Below are positions 16,309 through 24,363 of a DNA stretch of 64,000 nt, one piece after another. The stretch is from Ruminococcus sp. YE71 (GTDB taxonomy: Bacteria; Bacillota; Clostridia; Oscillospirales; Ruminococcaceae), in assembly GCF_900119155.1 (NCBI RefSeq), contig NZ_FPIR01000006.1, positions 110,023 to 174,022 of the forward strand, in the 5' to 3' direction. The translations under genes were made by a program, and so were the position numbers. The notes under the pieces are model-generated. The model was not told the DNA's origin, ran no database searches, and saw only the letters and a program-made list of their open reading frames with translations. Each line of letters starts with the position of its first letter. Position 1 is the stretch's first letter.

Positions 16309-16581
16309 CGCTGCGGAGCCTGTGTTTCCCGACAGGCCGAGCCGTTCTTCCCACTGTGCGGCAGTCATGTCGCCGCCCGAAGGCACAGCCCCCGTCATCT
16401 CGTTCGCCGAAACGGTATCCATCATCGGCTGACGGGTATCCGCGACGCTGTAAAGCTGTTCGAGCGTGCGGACTTTTCGTTTGTAGAGCTGCTGCTGTGC
16501 GGACATGGGCAGCGAGTTGTAAAACGCCATCGCACGGCTGTCCGATTCGAGCAGCTCGGACATATCATTGTATTTCTGCAT
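16300..16581 (-). CDS. Small hypothetical protein
   Basis: 93 residues, MQKYNDMSELLESDSRAMAF then LPMSAQQQLYKRKVRTLEQL, mostly helical and soluble. A strong GGAGGTGA lies 6 bases before the ATG at 16581, which decides this start over an in-frame ATG three codons upstream. It is convergent with the CAP-Fn3 gene. No family was recognised; the helix-LPMSAQQQL-helix pattern resembles short YycC-like or anti-toxin-like proteins only superficially. Confidence 0.65.
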   Translation of the reverse strand: MQKYNDMSELLESDSRAMAFYNSLPMSAQQQLYKRKVRTLEQLYSVADTRQPMMDTVSANEMTGAVPSGGDMTAAQWEERLGLSGNTGSAAEK

Positions 16582-16668
16582 GGATCTCACCTCCGAAGCT
16601 CATGATATTATTATGCTGAACTTCGTGCGGAATATTTCAGGCAAAATTTGAAAAATACGGAGAAAATA

Positions 16669-17394
16669 ATGACACTGACAGACATACTCCTCGCGGCGGA
16701 ATTTTTTCTGCTGATACTATTTCTCAATCCCCTGCCCGACCTGAACGCAGGCAACGCGCTCGGCATCGCAGGGACGGCGGCCGCCATGCTGCTGACCGTT
16801 TATCCCGACCGATACCCGACGCTGACGGTGGTGTTCGTCTGCGTGACGGCAGCCGCGGCGGTCGCGGGCTTCGTCCTGACGCGGATAATGTACCGCGCCG
16901 CCGATAATTCGCCGCCCACAGACAAGCCTGTCACCCTCATAGTGCTCGGCTGCCGCGTCAAGGGCGACCGCCCCACCCGTATGCTGCGCCGCAGACTGAA
17001 CGCCGCCGCAGAGTACCTGAACGCCGCTCCGCAGGCGGTCTGCATCGTGTCGGGCGGCAAGGGGACGGACGAAAAGATTGCCGAGGCGCAGGCGATGTAC
17101 ACCTACCTCACCGCCCGCGGCATCGCTCCCGAACGGATACTCGTCGAGGACAGGTCGCGCACGACCGCCGAAAACCTCGCGTTCTCAAAGGCGATGATGA
17201 CAGAACACTCGCTCCCCGAAACGACCGCCCTCGCCACCGACTCCTTCCACCAGTACCGCGCCGCGATGCTCGCAAAACGCGTCGGCATCCGCCCCTACGC
17301 CGTCTCCGCCCACACCGAGCCGCGCTACCTCCTCACCTACCTCGTCCGCGAATGGATAGCCATCATCGCCTACGCGACAATAAAAAGCAAATAA
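16669..17394 (+). CDS. YdcF/ElyC/SanA-family (DUF218) membrane protein
   Basis: 241 residues. Three hydrophobic N-terminal segments (residues 1-75) precede a DUF218 domain: VTLIVLGCRVKGDRPTRML near 88, then VCIVSGGKGTDEKI near 122, RILVEDRSRTTAENLAFS near 150 and ALATDSFHQYRAAMLAKRVG near 180. DUF218 proteins such as ElyC and SanA act in envelope integrity and undecaprenyl-phosphate metabolism; the exact reaction is unknown. The ATG at 16669 is chosen for GGAG 6 bases upstream, over an in-frame TTG at 16648. It runs divergently from the small gene at 16300-16581. Confidence 0.88.
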   Translation: MTLTDILLAAEFFLLILFLNPLPDLNAGNALGIAGTAAAMLLTVYPDRYPTLTVVFVCVTAAAAVAGFVLTRIMYRAADNSPPTDKPVTLIVLGCRVKGDRPTRMLRRRLNAAAEYLNAAPQAVCIVSGGKGTDEKIAEAQAMYTYLTARGIAPERILVEDRSRTTAENLAFSKAMMTEHSLPETTALATDSFHQYRAAMLAKRVGIRPYAVSAHTEPRYLLTYLVREWIAIIAYATIKSK

Positions 17395-17403
17395 AACAAC
17401 TAT

Positions 17404-17683
17404 AGCGCGTTTACGGGATGTTTGCGCTCGTCTATTGGGGGAAACCCTTTTGAAAAAGGGTTCTCCCCCACCCCCCCTTCCTAAAACTTCTGATATTTTT
17501 TTGGGGCAAGAGGTATCTTCCTTCTGTAGAAAGCAACAGCTTCAGGATATTGCTTTTCTACTTTAGCAAGATACCCCTTGCCCCAAAAATATTAAAAGTC
17601 TTTGGAAAGGGGTCTGGGGAAGAACCTTTCTTCAGAAAGGTTTTCCCCAGTAAGACAGGCACAAACGCCCCGTATACGCGCTA
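17404..17683. repeat. Long imperfect palindromic repeat element
   Basis: The two halves are imperfect reverse complements. Left: TAGCGCGTTTACGGG, hairpin GGGGGAAACCC/GGGTTCTCCCCC, CCTAAAACTTCTGATATT, GGGGCAAGAGGTATCTT. Right, reversed: TAGCGCGTATACGGG, a second hairpin, CCAAAGACTTTTAATATT, GGGGCAAGGGGTATCTT. Arms are about 130 bases with a short centre. Each arm contains its own hairpin. It fills the gap between the YdcF-like gene and the end of tex. This is the most complete palindromic member of the dispersed repeat family. Confidence 0.85.
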
Positions 17684-17690
17684 ATGCTGT

Positions 17691-19799
17691 TTATTTTGCT
17701 TGTTTTATCGACAGGGAGATGCGTTTTTTGACCTTGTCGAGTTTGATTATCTTGACCTTGACGGTCTGACCGATGGTCAGGACTTCGGAGGGGTGCTTGA
17801 TGAACTTGTTGGCTATCTCGGAGATGTGAACGAGGCCGTCCTGATGCACGCCGATGTCCACGAAGGCGCCGAAGTCGATGACGTTGCGGACGGTGCCGTC
17901 GAGCACCATGCCCTCTTCGAGGTCGTCGATGCCCATGATGCCGCGCTTGAACACGGGTGCAGGCATACTCTCACGCATATCGCGGCCGGGCTTGCAGAGT
18001 TCCTTGCCGATGTCTATCATCGTCTCCTTGCCTGCGCCGCAGGTCTCGGTTATCTCACGCACAGAGAATTTCTTCGCACGCTCCTTGAAATCGCCGAGTC
18101 GCTCGTTCGCCACGTCGTCGAGGGTATAGCCCAGCATCCCCAGCAGCTTTTCGGCAGCCTCGTATGACTCGGGATGGATGCCCGTGTTGTCGAGTATCGT
18201 GTCACCGCCCGACACGCGCAGGAAGCCCGCGCACTGCTCGTAAGCCTTCGCACCCAGGCGCGGAACTTTCAGCAGCTGCTTACGCGACCTGAACGCGCCG
18301 TTCTCGGTGCGGTACTGCACGATGTTCTTCGCAGTCGTGGCGTTGAGACCCGAGATATGCTCCAGCAGAGCCGCCGACGAAGTGTTCACGTTCACTCCGA
18401 CCGCATTCACGCAGTCCTCCACCACGCCATCGAGCGCTTCGGTAAGCTTCTTCTGGTTGATGTCGTGCTGATACTGACCCACGCCTATCGACTTCGGGTC
18501 TATCTTGACAAGCTCCGCGAGGGGGTCCTGCAAGCGCCTTGCGATGGAGATAGCCGAACGCACGTTGGTGTCGTAGTCGGGGAATTCCTGCTCGGCGAGC
18601 TTCGACACCGAGTAGACCGACGCGCCCGCTTCGGACACGATAACATAGTCAACGCCCAGCCCCGCAACAGCTTCCTCGCTCTCGCGCGACGCCGTGCCGT
18701 TGCCTATCGCGATGCAGTCCACCTTGTACTTGTCGCAAAGCTGCTTGATGCGATTGGTCATGCGGTCTTTCTGGTGCAGGTACACCACGTCGGTGGTCAG
18801 CACCTTGCTCTCCGCGTCGATGATGCCTATCTTGCAGCCGTGCGCAAATCCCGGGTCGAGACCCATGATGACCTTGCCGGGAACGATAGCCTGCATCAGC
18901 AGCGCCCGAAGATTCAGCTTGAAGTTGTGTATCGCGCCGTCCTCGGCAGTCTCGGTCAGTGCCGAGCGGATGTCGCGCTCGATTGACGGCTTGATGAGAC
19001 GGTCGTAGCTGTCCTCGGCAGCCGCTTCGAGTATCTCACGGTAAGCGGACTTCTTCGGCAGGGTCATCCTGCCGATGCGGTCAAGGATGCGCCCGTCATC
19101 GACTTCGAGCTTCACCTTGAGTGCGCCCTCTTTCTCGGCGCGGTTGATGGCAAGGCACTGATGACCCTGTATCTTCTTCGGCGAAGTATGGAAATCGTAA
19201 TAGTTGTCGTAAACAGTCTCCTCCTCGGTGGAGCGCACCGAAGAGACCGTTCCCGTCTCGAAGGTCAGGTCGCGGACTGCGCTGCGCACGTCGGCATTCT
19301 CGGAGATGCGCTCGGCGATGATGTCGGACGCGCCCTGCAAAGCCGCCGCCGCGTCGGGAACTTCATCGTTCAGGAAATCCGCCGCCAGAGTTTCGGCAGG
19401 CTTTGTCTCCTTCGAGAGCAGCAGGTCTGCCAGCGGCTCAAGTCCCCTCGCCTTCGCTATGGATGCGCGGGTCTTTTTCTTCGGCTTGAAGGGCAGGTAC
19501 AAGTCCTCCACCTGGGTCAGCAGGGTCGCCTCTCCTATCTTCGCCCTCAGCTCGTCGGTCATAGCGCCCTGTTCCTCGATGGAAGCGATGACGGTGTCCT
19601 TTCTCGCTTCGAGGTTCTTCATGTACTCGTAGCGCTCGCTGAACGAACGCACGTCCATATCCCCGTGCATCTCCTTGCGGTAGCGCGAGATGAACGGCAC
19701 GGTCGCACCCTCATCCAGCATGGTGATAACATTCTCGACGTACTCTCGCTTTGTAGCAAACTCCTCCGTGAGTCTGCCGACTATCCTTTCCATATCCAT
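17691..19799 (-). CDS. tex: Tex-family S1 RNA-binding transcription accessory protein
   Basis: 702 residues, the usual length for Tex. Domains in order: N-terminal helical region with VPFISRYRKEMHG near 34, central YqgF/RuvC-like nuclease fold (MGLDPGFAHGCKIGIID near 318), helix-hairpin-helix pairs (VNVNTSSAALLEHISGL near 475 and LGAKAYEQCAGFLRV near 525), and a C-terminal S1 domain (GMVLDGTVRNVIDFGAFVDIGVHQDGLVHISE near 630). Tex is cytoplasmic, binds nucleic acid and affects expression and stress survival; its molecular role is not settled. GGTG lies just before the ATG at 19799. Confidence 0.95.
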   Translation of the reverse strand: MDMERIVGRLTEEFATKREYVENVITMLDEGATVPFISRYRKEMHGDMDVRSFSERYEYMKNLEARKDTVIASIEEQGAMTDELRAKIGEATLLTQVEDLYLPFKPKKKTRASIAKARGLEPLADLLLSKETKPAETLAADFLNDEVPDAAAALQGASDIIAERISENADVRSAVRDLTFETGTVSSVRSTEEETVYDNYYDFHTSPKKIQGHQCLAINRAEKEGALKVKLEVDDGRILDRIGRMTLPKKSAYREILEAAAEDSYDRLIKPSIERDIRSALTETAEDGAIHNFKLNLRALLMQAIVPGKVIMGLDPGFAHGCKIGIIDAESKVLTTDVVYLHQKDRMTNRIKQLCDKYKVDCIAIGNGTASRESEEAVAGLGVDYVIVSEAGASVYSVSKLAEQEFPDYDTNVRSAISIARRLQDPLAELVKIDPKSIGVGQYQHDINQKKLTEALDGVVEDCVNAVGVNVNTSSAALLEHISGLNATTAKNIVQYRTENGAFRSRKQLLKVPRLGAKAYEQCAGFLRVSGGDTILDNTGIHPESYEAAEKLLGMLGYTLDDVANERLGDFKERAKKFSVREITETCGAGKETMIDIGKELCKPGRDMRESMPAPVFKRGIMGIDDLEEGMVLDGTVRNVIDFGAFVDIGVHQDGLVHISEIANKFIKHPSEVLTIGQTVKVKIIKLDKVKKRISLSIKQAK

Positions 19800-19843
19800 T
19801 TCTTTTCACCTTTTCCTTTTACTTTTTCCGTCCTGCCGAACGC

Positions 19844-20653
19844 TCACAGCAGAACATGGCCGCGTATCCGCTCGATGTCCGCAGCCGTGATGACCTCCGT
19901 GTAGAGCAGTTCCTCGATCGCGCTGAAATACTGTATCTTCTCCCGAAGCTCAACTATCGCCTGTGCCTGTTTGTCGGTCAGCAGCAGAGCCTTTGCTATC
20001 TCTTCGGCGGTCGCGGTATTGATGTTCACATCGGTCATCTGCGGAGGCTCGGGCTCGGTCGGCTCGGCAGCGTCGGGCTGTTCATCCGCGGGCTCGGTGC
20101 CGCAGACAACGGCAGCCTCTTCCGCCTCGTGCAGTTTGTCGGCATCACTGACATAGAAATACTCGCACAGCACCGCCAGCGTTTTCTCGCCTATGCCGCT
20201 GACTTCCAGCAGCTGTTCCATGCTGTGTATCACGCCCGCCTGTTCACGGTAGGCAAGTATCGCCGAAGCGGTACTGTCACCGATACCGCTCACCCCGACA
20301 AGATCCTCATAGACCGCAAGGTTTATGTCAACGGGATAGACTGTCTCTGTCATCTCGGGCGCGGGAGCGGCGGTCTTTGCGGTCTTTGTCTTCACGGTCG
20401 TGACCCGTTTGGTGGTCTCGGTCTTTTTGCGGGTGGTGCTCGCCTTTGTGACCTTACCCGACCTGTTCTCCTCCGCAGCCGTGACCGACGTTTCGGGCAC
20501 GCTGTAGGACAGACCTTCTCCGTCGTCCCTTCCCAGCAGCGCCGTCATGAGCAGTGCTGCCGCAAAAACAAGAAAAGCCGCCAGCAGAGACAGCTCAAGC
20601 TTACGGGGACGGGTCTCCGTTCCCTTTTTGTGCTCGTTTTCCGAATCGGGCAT
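19844..20653 (-). CDS. ComEA-like helix-hairpin-helix protein
   Basis: 269 residues. One N-terminal transmembrane helix (residues 25-42, LSLLAAFLVFAAALLMTALL) is followed by a Thr/Lys-rich linker. The first HhH unit is at about 110-165 (VDINLAVYEDLVGVSGIGDSTASAI ... LLEVSGIGEKTL) and a second, degenerate one at the C-terminus (VNINTATAEEIAKALLLTDKQA). This resembles ComEA, the membrane-anchored DNA receptor of competence, but the second unit and its acidic linker are unusual, and no comEC follows. The start at 20653 has GGGGG upstream; the frame extends six codons further. A DNA-binding role outside the membrane is inferred. Confidence 0.75.
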   Translation of the reverse strand: MPDSENEHKKGTETRPRKLELSLLAAFLVFAAALLMTALLGRDDGEGLSYSVPETSVTAAEENRSGKVTKASTTRKKTETTKRVTTVKTKTAKTAAPAPEMTETVYPVDINLAVYEDLVGVSGIGDSTASAILAYREQAGVIHSMEQLLEVSGIGEKTLAVLCEYFYVSDADKLHEAEEAAVVCGTEPADEQPDAAEPTEPEPPQMTDVNINTATAEEIAKALLLTDKQAQAIVELREKIQYFSAIEELLYTEVITAADIERIRGHVLL

Positions 20654-20686
20654 GGCAGCACCCCCTTTCACAGCGGCTACAGAGCG

Positions 20687-20929
20687 TTATTCGACCACCC
20701 TGTAGTTTTCCGCAGCGTTTTCTTTGGTCGCATATTCGGTCACGTTCAGCACCTCGACCCTGATGGGTCTCTGACCCATGTTTATCGCGATGACATCGCC
20801 GACCTTAACGTCGTAAGAAGCACGGGCGACCTTGCCGTTTACCTCTATCCTGCCTGCGTCGCAAGCCTCATTCGCGACTGTGCGCCGCTTGATAAGCCTT
20901 GTGATCTTCAGATATTTATCAAGTCTCAT
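20687..20929 (-). CDS. rqcP: S4-domain ribosome quality control factor RqcP
   Basis: An 80-residue S4 RNA-binding protein: MRLDKYLKITRLIKRRTVAN, then AGRIEVNGKVARASYDVKVGD. This matches RqcP (YabO of Bacillus), which binds the 50S subunit with RqcH and supports C-terminal alanine tailing of stalled nascent chains. Gene order spoVB-like, mazG, hup, rqcP follows that seen near yabN-yabO in Firmicutes. The frame extends 13 codons upstream, but those codons overlap the HU terminator, so the start at 20929 is preferred. Confidence 0.9.
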   Translation of the reverse strand: MRLDKYLKITRLIKRRTVANEACDAGRIEVNGKVARASYDVKVGDVIAINMGQRPIRVEVLNVTEYATKENAAENYRVVE

Positions 20930-20961
20930 AAAATCCACACTTTCCCTTAACGAAATAAAAT

Positions 20962-20986
20962 GGGGCACACCCGAAAAGTATGCCCC
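20962..20986 (-). terminator. Terminator-like hairpin between hup and rqcP
   Basis: Minus strand: GGGGCATAC, loop, TGTGCCCC, then ATTTTATTT. It lies 12 bases past the HU stop and may let HU mRNA accumulate separately from rqcP. Confidence 0.75.
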
Positions 20987-20998
20987 GTAGAATCAGCA

Positions 20999-21274
20999 TT
21001 ACTTGTTTACAGCGTCCTTGAGAGCCTGACCCGGCTTGAATACGGGAACAGTCTTTGCGGGGATGAGCTTCTCCTCCTTGGTGCGTGGATTTCTGCCCAT
21101 TCTCTCAGGGTTTTCCTTGGTCTTGAAAGTGCCGAAGCCCACGAGAGTAATCTTGTCGCCGGATACCATAACGTCGGTCAGCGAATCGATAACTGCGTTG
21201 AGAGCCTTCTCAGCCTCTTTCTTAGTGTAACCGCCCTTATCGGCGATAGCATTGATAAGTTCTGCCTTTTTCAT
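20999..21274 (-). CDS. hup: HU-family DNA-binding protein
   Basis: A 91-residue nucleoid protein that bends DNA as a dimer. It starts MKKAELINAIADKGGYTKKE, with the core LVGFGTFKTKENPERMGRNP and the arm residues that insert into the minor groove (NPRTKEEKLIPAK). GGAGG precedes the ATG at 21274. It sits 50 bases after mazG and before rqcP. Confidence 0.95.
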   Translation of the reverse strand: MKKAELINAIADKGGYTKKEAEKALNAVIDSLTDVMVSGDKITLVGFGTFKTKENPERMGRNPRTKEEKLIPAKTVPVFKPGQALKDAVNK

Positions 21275-21324
21275 TTCAAAAACCTCCAGATAATTGTTTA
21301 TAACAAGCCTAAACGCTTGGATTG

Positions 21325-22071
21325 TCAATAGTCGTACAGCTCTGCGGCGGCGACCTCCGTAAGTGTCCTGCCCGAGCTCTCAAGCTCCTCGAAGCGTTCG
21401 GTGAAGCTGTCGCACGCCCGTGCCAGCTCTTCCTCCGCATCGCCTCCGCGGAGTCTCACGGCATTTGCGAGCACCAGCATAGCCTTCGCGGTCTCGCCCC
21501 TGTCAATAAGCTGTTTCGCCAGCTCGTTTGCATCGTCTGCGGAAGCAAGCTCGATGCCTGCCCTTGAAGCCCTTTTGCCGAGCTTCTGCGCCCTCATCGC
21601 CGAGGGGAATACCTTCGGCACGCTCTTTAAAGTATCGGCGAAAGTCTCCTGCTGTTTCTCGTCCTTTTTGATGGCGTCCCAGTTGGAGAGCACCTTATCG
21701 ACGGTATCAGCCTTCACATCGCCGAAAACGTGGGGATGTCTGAGTATGAGTTTTTTGCACACCTCATCGGCGACATCGTCGAGGGTGAACGTCCCCCTCT
21801 CGCGCTCGATATCGGTATGGAAAAACACCTGCAGCAGCACGTCGCCCAGTTCCTCACGGAGCATTTCGGGGCTTGCGCAGTCGATCGCCTCAAGCACCTC
21901 GTAAGTCTCTTCAAGGAAGTCGCGCCTTATCGTTTCGTGAGTCTGCACCTTATCCCAGGGACAGCCCCTTTCGCTTCTGAGCAGGGTAACTATCTCTGCA
22001 AGGTCTGTCAGGCCGTACTCCGTCTTTGCGAGAAGTGCGGCGGCTCTTTGTTCAAATTCACTATCGGTCAA
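21325..22071 (-). CDS. mazG: MazG nucleoside triphosphate pyrophosphohydrolase
   Basis: 248 residues. MazG hydrolyses (d)NTPs, including aberrant ones, to monophosphate and pyrophosphate. The first MazG domain has RGCPWDKVQTHETIRRDFLEE (upper-case family signature), the EExxE helix LEETYEVLEAID and the metal-binding EELGDVLLQVFFH. Then come LRHPHVFGD and a second, shorter domain (KLGKRASRAGIE). The Firmicute form is often fused to a tetrapyrrole methylase domain (YabN), which is absent here. It lies between the SpoVB-like flippase gene and hup. Confidence 0.93.
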   Translation of the reverse strand: MTDSEFEQRAAALLAKTEYGLTDLAEIVTLLRSERGCPWDKVQTHETIRRDFLEETYEVLEAIDCASPEMLREELGDVLLQVFFHTDIERERGTFTLDDVADEVCKKLILRHPHVFGDVKADTVDKVLSNWDAIKKDEKQQETFADTLKSVPKVFPSAMRAQKLGKRASRAGIELASADDANELAKQLIDRGETAKAMLVLANAVRLRGGDAEEELARACDSFTERFEELESSGRTLTEVAAAELYDY

Positions 22072-22142
22072 AGCGTTTCAACCTCCAACGTTTCAGAAAA
22101 CTAACGGTTATACTACTATTTTAACCTATATCCGAAAAAATT

Positions 22143-23843
22143 TCAAGGGTTTTCGGCGATTTTTTTCAATAAAAACGCCGAATCCTCGTTTTTTGGCGAT
22201 ATGCACAAAACCAGCAGCATGACGCTGTACACTATTACCCCGACAAATATCGAAAAAACCACTCCGAACCTTGAAAACACACCATCCGCAGGGTCGATCA
22301 ACTCCGTCTGACAGAGTTTTGCGGCGAGAATGCACCCTGCCGCAGGCAGAAGCGGCAGGGCAAGCACTCGCAGACACGACCGTTCCGCACCCGTTCCGCG
22401 TATCAGCGCCGCCGCTGCCATAACGAGCACCAGCCCCTGCGAGACCGCCGCCGAGACTGCCGCTCCCGTCAGTCCGAACTGCGGCATCGGTATCAGCAGA
22501 AGGTTCAGTCCGAGCTTCACCGCCGTCCCCACGAGGGTCATCACGGCGGCGCTCAGCTGTCGGTCGCAGGCCTGCAAAGCGGTGAGGCACGGCAGTGAGA
22601 CCCCCATGAACACCGCCGCGATGCCGAGAAACGCCAGCGGTCTGACGCAGAGCGCGGCTTCACAGGGCGCCCCCGCGAAGAACAGTCTCAGCAGCTGTTC
22701 GGGGAACGCGCAGATGCACGCTCCCGCAGGCATCGCGATGGCCGCCGACAGCAGCATCATCGACCGCACCGAGTGCCGCACTTCCGCGGAGTCGCCGCCT
22801 GCGCACGCCGAGCTCAGCTGCGGAAGTATGCTCTTTCCCAGCATGGCGGTGAAGGTCGGCACCAGCCCGAAGATGGTCAGCGCAAGCCCCGTGTACGAAC
22901 CGTAGATGAATCCCGACCGCTCCGACAGGGCTATCCCCTGCCCGCCCAGCTGCGAGAACAGCGTCGGCTGTGCTCTCATCGCCCTGTCGAGCATGGGCGG
23001 TACGGTCACGAGGTCAACCGCCGAGGTCAGGGTCGCCGCCACAGCCGTCATCGACGCAGGCACAGCCGCTCTGAGCAGCCGTCTGCCCGCCTGTCGGAAG
23101 GTGGTAACGCGCTCTCCCGTTTCGTCGGCGGGGTCGTGTGCTTGCCGTTTCGAGCCTGCCGACAGGTAAACGAGGGCGACAGCCGATGCCGCTGCCACTC
23201 CCAGCCCCGAAGCCGCCGCCGCATAGGGCGCGGCCGTCCGCAGAGCCTGAGCGCGGTCGGTGCAGTACTCCCCGAAACAGCCGTGATACTTCGCGAAGCT
23301 GTTCTCGGCGTACTTCAGCACCCCGTAAGGCAGCGCGAGCCCCAGCACCAGCTTCACAGCCGTCTCGATTATCTCCGACGCGGCTGTGGGGTTCATGCTG
23401 CCCATCCCCTCCGCCCATCCGCGGTGGACGTTCATTACGGCGGCAGGCATCAGCGTCAGCGACACGGCAGCCACCGCGAACCTCGCGTTCGGGATATGGA
23501 TGACCCTCTCCGCGAGTATGCCGCTTGCAAGCACCAGTGCCGCCGTCAGCACTGCCGCGAGCGTGCCGTAGATGACGAATGCTGCCCGTCGGTACATCAG
23601 TGCGCTTCGGTATCTTCCGAGGGACATCTGCTCCGAGACCAGTCTGCACAATGCCGACGGCAGTCCTGCCGCCGCAGCCGCGAAAACGGGCGTGAACACC
23701 GCGAACGCCCCCGAATAGCAGCTCATACCGCTGCCGCCCAGCATGGATGTCAGCGGTATCCTGTAGACAAGCCCCAGCGCCTTCGTGATGAGCACCATCC
23801 CCAGCAGCACCGCCGAGCCTTTCAAAAAGCTCTGTCTTTTCAT
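22143..23843 (-). CDS. SpoVB/MurJ-like polysaccharide flippase (MVF/MOP superfamily)
   Basis: A 566-residue integral membrane protein with about 14 hydrophobic helices. It begins MKRQSFLKGSAVLLGMVLITK ALGLVYRIPL, typical of SpoVB-type proteins, and has the family GLPSALCRLVSEQ segment near residue 60. Members flip lipid-linked cell-wall or polysaccharide precursors across the membrane; SpoVB acts in spore cortex synthesis. The neighbouring mazG, hup and rqcP reproduce the usual Firmicute context, which supports SpoVB over a capsule flippase. Some C-terminal helices are rich in Ala and Cys. Confidence 0.87.
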   Translation of the reverse strand: MKRQSFLKGSAVLLGMVLITKALGLVYRIPLTSMLGGSGMSCYSGAFAVFTPVFAAAAAGLPSALCRLVSEQMSLGRYRSALMYRRAAFVIYGTLAAVLTAALVLASGILAERVIHIPNARFAVAAVSLTLMPAAVMNVHRGWAEGMGSMNPTAASEIIETAVKLVLGLALPYGVLKYAENSFAKYHGCFGEYCTDRAQALRTAAPYAAAASGLGVAAASAVALVYLSAGSKRQAHDPADETGERVTTFRQAGRRLLRAAVPASMTAVAATLTSAVDLVTVPPMLDRAMRAQPTLFSQLGGQGIALSERSGFIYGSYTGLALTIFGLVPTFTAMLGKSILPQLSSACAGGDSAEVRHSVRSMMLLSAAIAMPAGACICAFPEQLLRLFFAGAPCEAALCVRPLAFLGIAAVFMGVSLPCLTALQACDRQLSAAVMTLVGTAVKLGLNLLLIPMPQFGLTGAAVSAAVSQGLVLVMAAAALIRGTGAERSCLRVLALPLLPAAGCILAAKLCQTELIDPADGVFSRFGVVFSIFVGVIVYSVMLLVLCISPKNEDSAFLLKKIAENP

Positions 23844-23909
23844 AGTATCCCTCCGTCGAACGTATTCCTGCTATAATATGCCCGTCCGACGCGGAATATT
23901 CACAAAAAA

Positions 23910-23937
23910 CTCCCGAAGAGTATCACCTCTTCGGGAG
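23910..23937 (-). terminator. Terminator of the Ser/Asp-rich lipoprotein gene
   Basis: Minus strand: CTCCCGAAGAG, loop GTGATA, CTCTTCGGGAG, then TTTTTTG. A perfect 11-pair stem, directly downstream of the stop at 23947. Confidence 0.95.
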
Positions 23938-23946
23938 CGTTGTTTT

Positions 23947-24318
23947 TTAGATGAGCTTCTTTACGGTCTGCTCGGTGTGGATGTCGGGAGCTTCGATATC
24001 GGGGGGGATAGTGATCGTCTCACTTGCTCCCTCTTCGCCCTTGCTGTCGTCGTCCTTGCTGTCCTTATCCTCAGAGCTTTCGTCTTCAGCCTTGGAACTG
24101 CTGTCCTCGTCCTCGGAGCTGTCCTTGCCGGACTCGGTCTCGGTATCAGCCTCGGAGCTTTCATCCGCGCTCACATCGGAAGCGGATGCAGCAGTAGTTG
24201 TTGTCTCCGCAGCAGACGCATCTTCGCCGCTGCTGTTGCTGTACTTCTCCTTGCCGCAGGAGACTGCGGACATTGCGAGCGCCGTCAGGAGCACCGCAAG
24301 TATTATTTTCTTTCTCAT
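23947..24318 (-). CDS. Small Ser/Asp/Glu-rich lipoprotein
   Basis: 123 residues. The signal peptide ends in the lipobox AVSC (Cys21). The mature part is almost all low-complexity Ser, Asp, Glu, Lys and Thr (for example ESSEDKDSKDDDSKGEEG), then a short hydrophobic-basic end. It has no folded domain that I can recognise and is likely an extended, highly acidic surface tether. AGGAAGGG precedes the ATG. It follows the large extracellular protein at 24364-25956 by 45 bases, so the two probably form one transcript ending at 23910. Confidence 0.8.
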   Translation of the reverse strand: MRKKIILAVLLTALAMSAVSCGKEKYSNSSGEDASAAETTTTAASASDVSADESSEADTETESGKDSSEDEDSSSKAEDESSEDKDSKDDDSKGEEGASETITIPPDIEAPDIHTEQTVKKLI

Positions 24319-24363
24319 TACAGTTTACCCTTCCTGTATTTTCTTTCTTTGACTGAAATGAGA

